Assembly: GCF_018998565.1 (NCBI RefSeq)
Contig: NZ_JAHNZO010000018.1
Span: 1 to 64,000 of the forward strand
Source of the DNA: Paenibacillus oleatilyticus
GTDB lineage: Bacteria > Bacillota > Bacilli > Paenibacillales > NBRC-103111
DNA length: 64,000 bases
Direction: 5' to 3'
The notes below the pieces were generated by a model. The model was not told the origin of the DNA and did not search any database. It was given only the letters and a program-made list of their open reading frames with translations. The translations under genes and the position numbers were made by a program. This document shows positions 61,573 to 64,000 of this stretch, in pieces (within the stretch, counting starts at the first letter, position 1; each line of letters starts with the position of its first letter).

Positions 61573-64000
61573 TTAATTGATCCACTGGGCAAGGGTAAGC
61601 CAACGGCTGATCATCACCGCAGCTTCCGCCCTGCTCGCCTTTCGATCCGGAGCATAGCTCGTATCGGTGAAGCCGGTAATCACGCCCGCCTTCACGTTTC
61701 TCGCTACCCCGTCCCGGGCCCACGAAGAGATATGCTCACGGTCCAGAAAGCCCTGCAGCGTCTCCTCCGGCTTGTCGGCATACCCATCCGACTTAAGCCC
61801 CGAAAGGGTCATCGCCCTGGCAATCATAACGGCCATTTGCTCCCGCGTTACCGGCGCATCCGGCCGAAACGTACCATCGTCGAAGCCGCCGAGCAATCCG
61901 GCCTCGAGCGCGGACTCGACCGTTCCGGCATGCCAATCGGCTCCGGCAACGTCTTTGAACCGTCCTTGCGGCGGTACCGGCTGCAATCCGAGCGTACGCG
62001 TCAACAATGCCGCAAACTGCGCCCGGGTGATTTCCGCATCCGGGTTGAAGGAACCGTTCGGCATCCCCCGAACGATCAGCTTGACCGTCAATCGGTCGAT
62101 TTCCTTTTCCGCCCAATGACCGGCTATATCCGGGAACTTCCCTTTCTCCCGGACTAGCGCCATGTAAGTGCCGTTCGTCCGGCTGAATACGGTCGCCTGA
62201 CCGCCGGAGAATACCGCCGGAACGAAGCTGATCGAACCATCCGGCAGGACACGAACCACCGTCGTTTCATCCGGGTTTGCCGTATCCTGAAGTTTTATCG
62301 TTTTCGGAACATAAACGGGGTAAATGTCCAATGGCGCAGCAGATCCACCGGCACGGGCCCTTACGTCGAAATCTACGACCGGGGCTATAAGCCGATAGCC
62401 AGCTTCCGACGCTTGCCGCTTGAAGCTCTGCAGCCTGTCGGGGTCCGCGACCGGTCTCATCGTCACCGAGATCGTCAATTCTTTGATGCCGCTCCCGAGC
62501 CGCTTGGCGAGCGACGACAGATCGACGGCGTCTGCGGTCAACCTATAGCCGGCTTCCGCGCCTTGCAGTACAATCCTCTTCCCTGCCGCCTGCGCGGCCG
62601 CCACGACCGATTCCGCCGGCAGATCGACGCGTACCGAACGTTTCCCCGCTAAGTACGAAGCGTCGATTGGCAGCACCACGTCCGTCCCGCGGGCTTGCGC
62701 GAGCGCCTCGGCGAATGCCTCTTTGCGGACGGTTAGCCGCAGATCTTGCTCAGCCCCCGGGCTGTTGACTTCGAACAAGCCGGGTCTGGCGACCTCGGGC
62801 TGGCCCGCAGGTCCGGGTCCCGATACGCTTGGCGCCGAAGCGGCGGGTGTCGGCGAACTTGGAGCGGAGCCTCCGCTCTCTTCCTCTTCCGGACGTACCC
62901 GGACCTTGCGTACGACTTCAAGCGCTCGGTTGCCGGACGAATCATCGACCTGATAGCGCAGCTCGTAAACTCCGGGCTTGCGGGAATCGACCGTCCCGAC
63001 CACCCGAATGCGGCCGCCGATGTCCCCGTCATAGTTATCCATGGCTATAGCGCCCGGATCGACAAAGGAGACGCCGTAGCTTATGGACATTTCCGGCTCT
63101 CCTTGCAACGTAATGACCGGCCGGATCGTATCCTTCACCCGTACTGTACGGGTTACGGGGAGCGCCGGATTTCCGGCCCGATCGGTCACATCATACTGGA
63201 GAACGTAGCTTCCGAGCCGCGATACATCGACACGGCCCGTTACCGCGATCCGGCCCGTAAGGTCTCCGTCCTGCGGATCGAACGCCTTGGCGCCCGGATC
63301 GACATAGGCCGTACCGGCCTGCCAATCCAGCGAACTTTCGCCCAGCAGCACGATATAAGGGCTTTCCTTGTCCACGACATGAACGGTGCGGACGGCTTCC
63401 GCCACATTGCCAGAGCTGTCATTGACGCTGTAACGGATCACGTAGATTCCCGTTTGCTTCGTATATACGCTGCCCGTCACGGTCATCCGGCTCGTTAAGT
63501 CGCCGTCGTAATTGTCCATCGCCGTCGCGCCCGCATCGGTGTAGGCGTCTCCCAAAGCGACGATGGCCGGGTTCGCTCCCCTGATCGCGATAACTGGCTT
63601 CGTCGTATCGACAACGCGCACGATCCTTGCCGCTTCCGCGGTATTCCCCGTCCGGTCCGACACGCGGTACCGGAGCTCATAGGTGCCGAGCTTGGCGGAA
63701 TAGACATTGCCCGAAACCGTCATTTGCCGGGTCAGGTCGCCATCCTGCGCATCCAGAGCCTCAGCGCCCGGCTCAGTATAAGCCGTGCCGACCTCCAGCA
63801 GCAGCGGATTTTCCCCTTTTAGCGTAATGACCGGCTTTCCCCGGTCGATGCGGGCTGCTGCGCGGCCTTCGGCGCTTCGATTGCCCGCCGCGTCGACGGC
63901 CAGCGCAAATACCGGTGTCTCTCCCTCCGAGCTTACTTCCACCGGGGTACCCGGGTATTCCATCCAAGGTCCGTTTGCGCCTTGCTTCACCAGATACTTC
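61573..64000 (-). CDS. Surface protein with Ig-like (DUF5011) repeats and three SLH domains, partial
   Basis: The C-terminal 809 residues of a surface protein are present; the gene runs off the right edge, so its start and signal peptide are outside. Four consecutive DUF5011-type immunoglobulin-like repeats of about 80 residues can be counted, each with PVI.L.G, a YTDPGA-like segment, D.YDGDLT and Y...DSSGN. They are followed by a Ser/Pro-rich linker and a beta-rich region. The C-terminus holds three SLH domains (FPDIAGHWAEKEIDRL; FKDVAGADWHAGTVESALEAG; then the third to the stop), which attach to secondary wall polymer. It is cell-surface anchored; the catalytic or binding part is beyond the window. 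Confidence 0.88.
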   Translation of the reverse strand, partial: KYLVKQGANGPWMEYPGTPVEVSSEGETPVFALAVDAAGNRSAEGRAAARIDRGKPVITLKGENPLLLEVGTAYTEPGAEALDAQDGDLTRQMTVSGNVYSAKLGTYELRYRVSDRTGNTAEAARIVRVVDTTKPVIAIRGANPAIVALGDAYTDAGATAMDNYDGDLTSRMTVTGSVYTKQTGIYVIRYSVNDSSGNVAEAVRTVHVVDKESPYIVLLGESSLDWQAGTAYVDPGAKAFDPQDGDLTGRIAVTGRVDVSRLGSYVLQYDVTDRAGNPALPVTRTVRVKDTIRPVITLQGEPEMSISYGVSFVDPGAIAMDNYDGDIGGRIRVVGTVDSRKPGVYELRYQVDDSSGNRALEVVRKVRVRPEEEESGGSAPSSPTPAASAPSVSGPGPAGQPEVARPGLFEVNSPGAEQDLRLTVRKEAFAEALAQARGTDVVLPIDASYLAGKRSVRVDLPAESVVAAAQAAGKRIVLQGAEAGYRLTADAVDLSSLAKRLGSGIKELTISVTMRPVADPDRLQSFKRQASEAGYRLIAPVVDFDVRARAGGSAAPLDIYPVYVPKTIKLQDTANPDETTVVRVLPDGSISFVPAVFSGGQATVFSRTNGTYMALVREKGKFPDIAGHWAEKEIDRLTVKLIVRGMPNGSFNPDAEITRAQFAALLTRTLGLQPVPPQGRFKDVAGADWHAGTVESALEAGLLGGFDDGTFRPDAPVTREQMAVMIARAMTLSGLKSDGYADKPEETLQGFLDREHISSWARDGVARNVKAGVITGFTDTSYAPDRKASRAEAAVMISRWLTLAQWIN

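Noticed and set aside
1..64000. tRNA, rRNA, CRISPR, phage or plasmid functions, intact transposase
   Set aside because: No cloverleaf arms, rRNA-like stretches, regularly spaced identical repeats or recombinase/transposase proteins were seen.

Overview
The window looks like chromosomal DNA of a spore-forming, aerobic, high-GC Bacillota bacterium, most likely Paenibacillus or a close relative. The evidence is strong GGAGG ribosome binding sites with frequent GTG/TTG starts, a CwlJ-type spore-cortex hydrolase gene (broken here), a Bacillus-type SigA, SLH surface proteins, bacillithiol-type DinB and YjcF/YtkL-type genes, and many polysaccharide-degrading enzymes. No rRNA, tRNA, CRISPR array, phage genes or intact transposase were seen.

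Layout. 0.3-6.4 kb: heterodimeric ABC exporter, VanZ-RDD membrane protein, GNAT acetyltransferase, UPF0173 metallo-hydrolase. 6.5-9.6 kb: a c-di-GMP module in which an MHYT-PAS-GGDEF-EAL protein is followed by a c-di-GMP-I (GEMM) riboswitch and terminator in front of a CheY-like receiver. 9.8-11.5 kb: DoxX and LigB-type dioxygenase genes divergent from an HxlR regulator, with phased operator half-sites between. 11.7-15.8 kb: sugar operon (AraC, beta-propeller glycosidase-like protein, GH31). 16.1-17.7 kb: ArsR-type regulator, small unknown protein and a ClpP paralogue. 17.8-22.4 kb: alginate-lyase-like enzyme, YjbE/TerC protein, secreted protein, TrkA-C membrane protein.

22.7-32.2 kb is the most interesting part: a complete RiPP (ribosomally made, modified peptide) gene cluster. 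It has a GAF-LuxR regulator, two different radical SAM/SPASM enzymes (the first with a PqqD-like recognition domain), a 51-residue precursor with three cysteines that is too short for ordinary gene calling, a cytoplasmic subtilisin-like protease, an ABC exporter, and a MacB-like ATPase/permease pair that could give immunity. It looks more AT-rich than its neighbours, so it may have been acquired.

32.3-36.6 kb: a broken cwlJ, then a divergent tetracycline-resistance pair: a ribosomal protection GTPase and a Tet(L)-like efflux pump with its leader peptide, attenuator hairpins and a palindromic operator. 36.6-37.6 kb: a gene-free kilobase packed with structured repeats; a fourth copy lies at 11.5 kb. 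37.6-39.7 kb: FAD amine oxidase and aldo/keto reductase. 39.7-54.2 kb: a long leftward series (M20 deacylase, GNAT, cystine-type ABC importer, DinB, glutathione/dipeptide-type ABC importer, two luciferase-like monooxygenases, LysR) whose content matches the Bacillus ytm/snd and yxe organosulfur-salvage operons. 54.6-64 kb: beta-helix pectate-lyase-like protein, acyltransferase, remnant of a metallophosphoesterase, EamA transporter, DeoR regulator, NlpC/P60 hydrolase, sigA, and a surface protein with Ig-like repeats and SLH domains that runs off the right edge.
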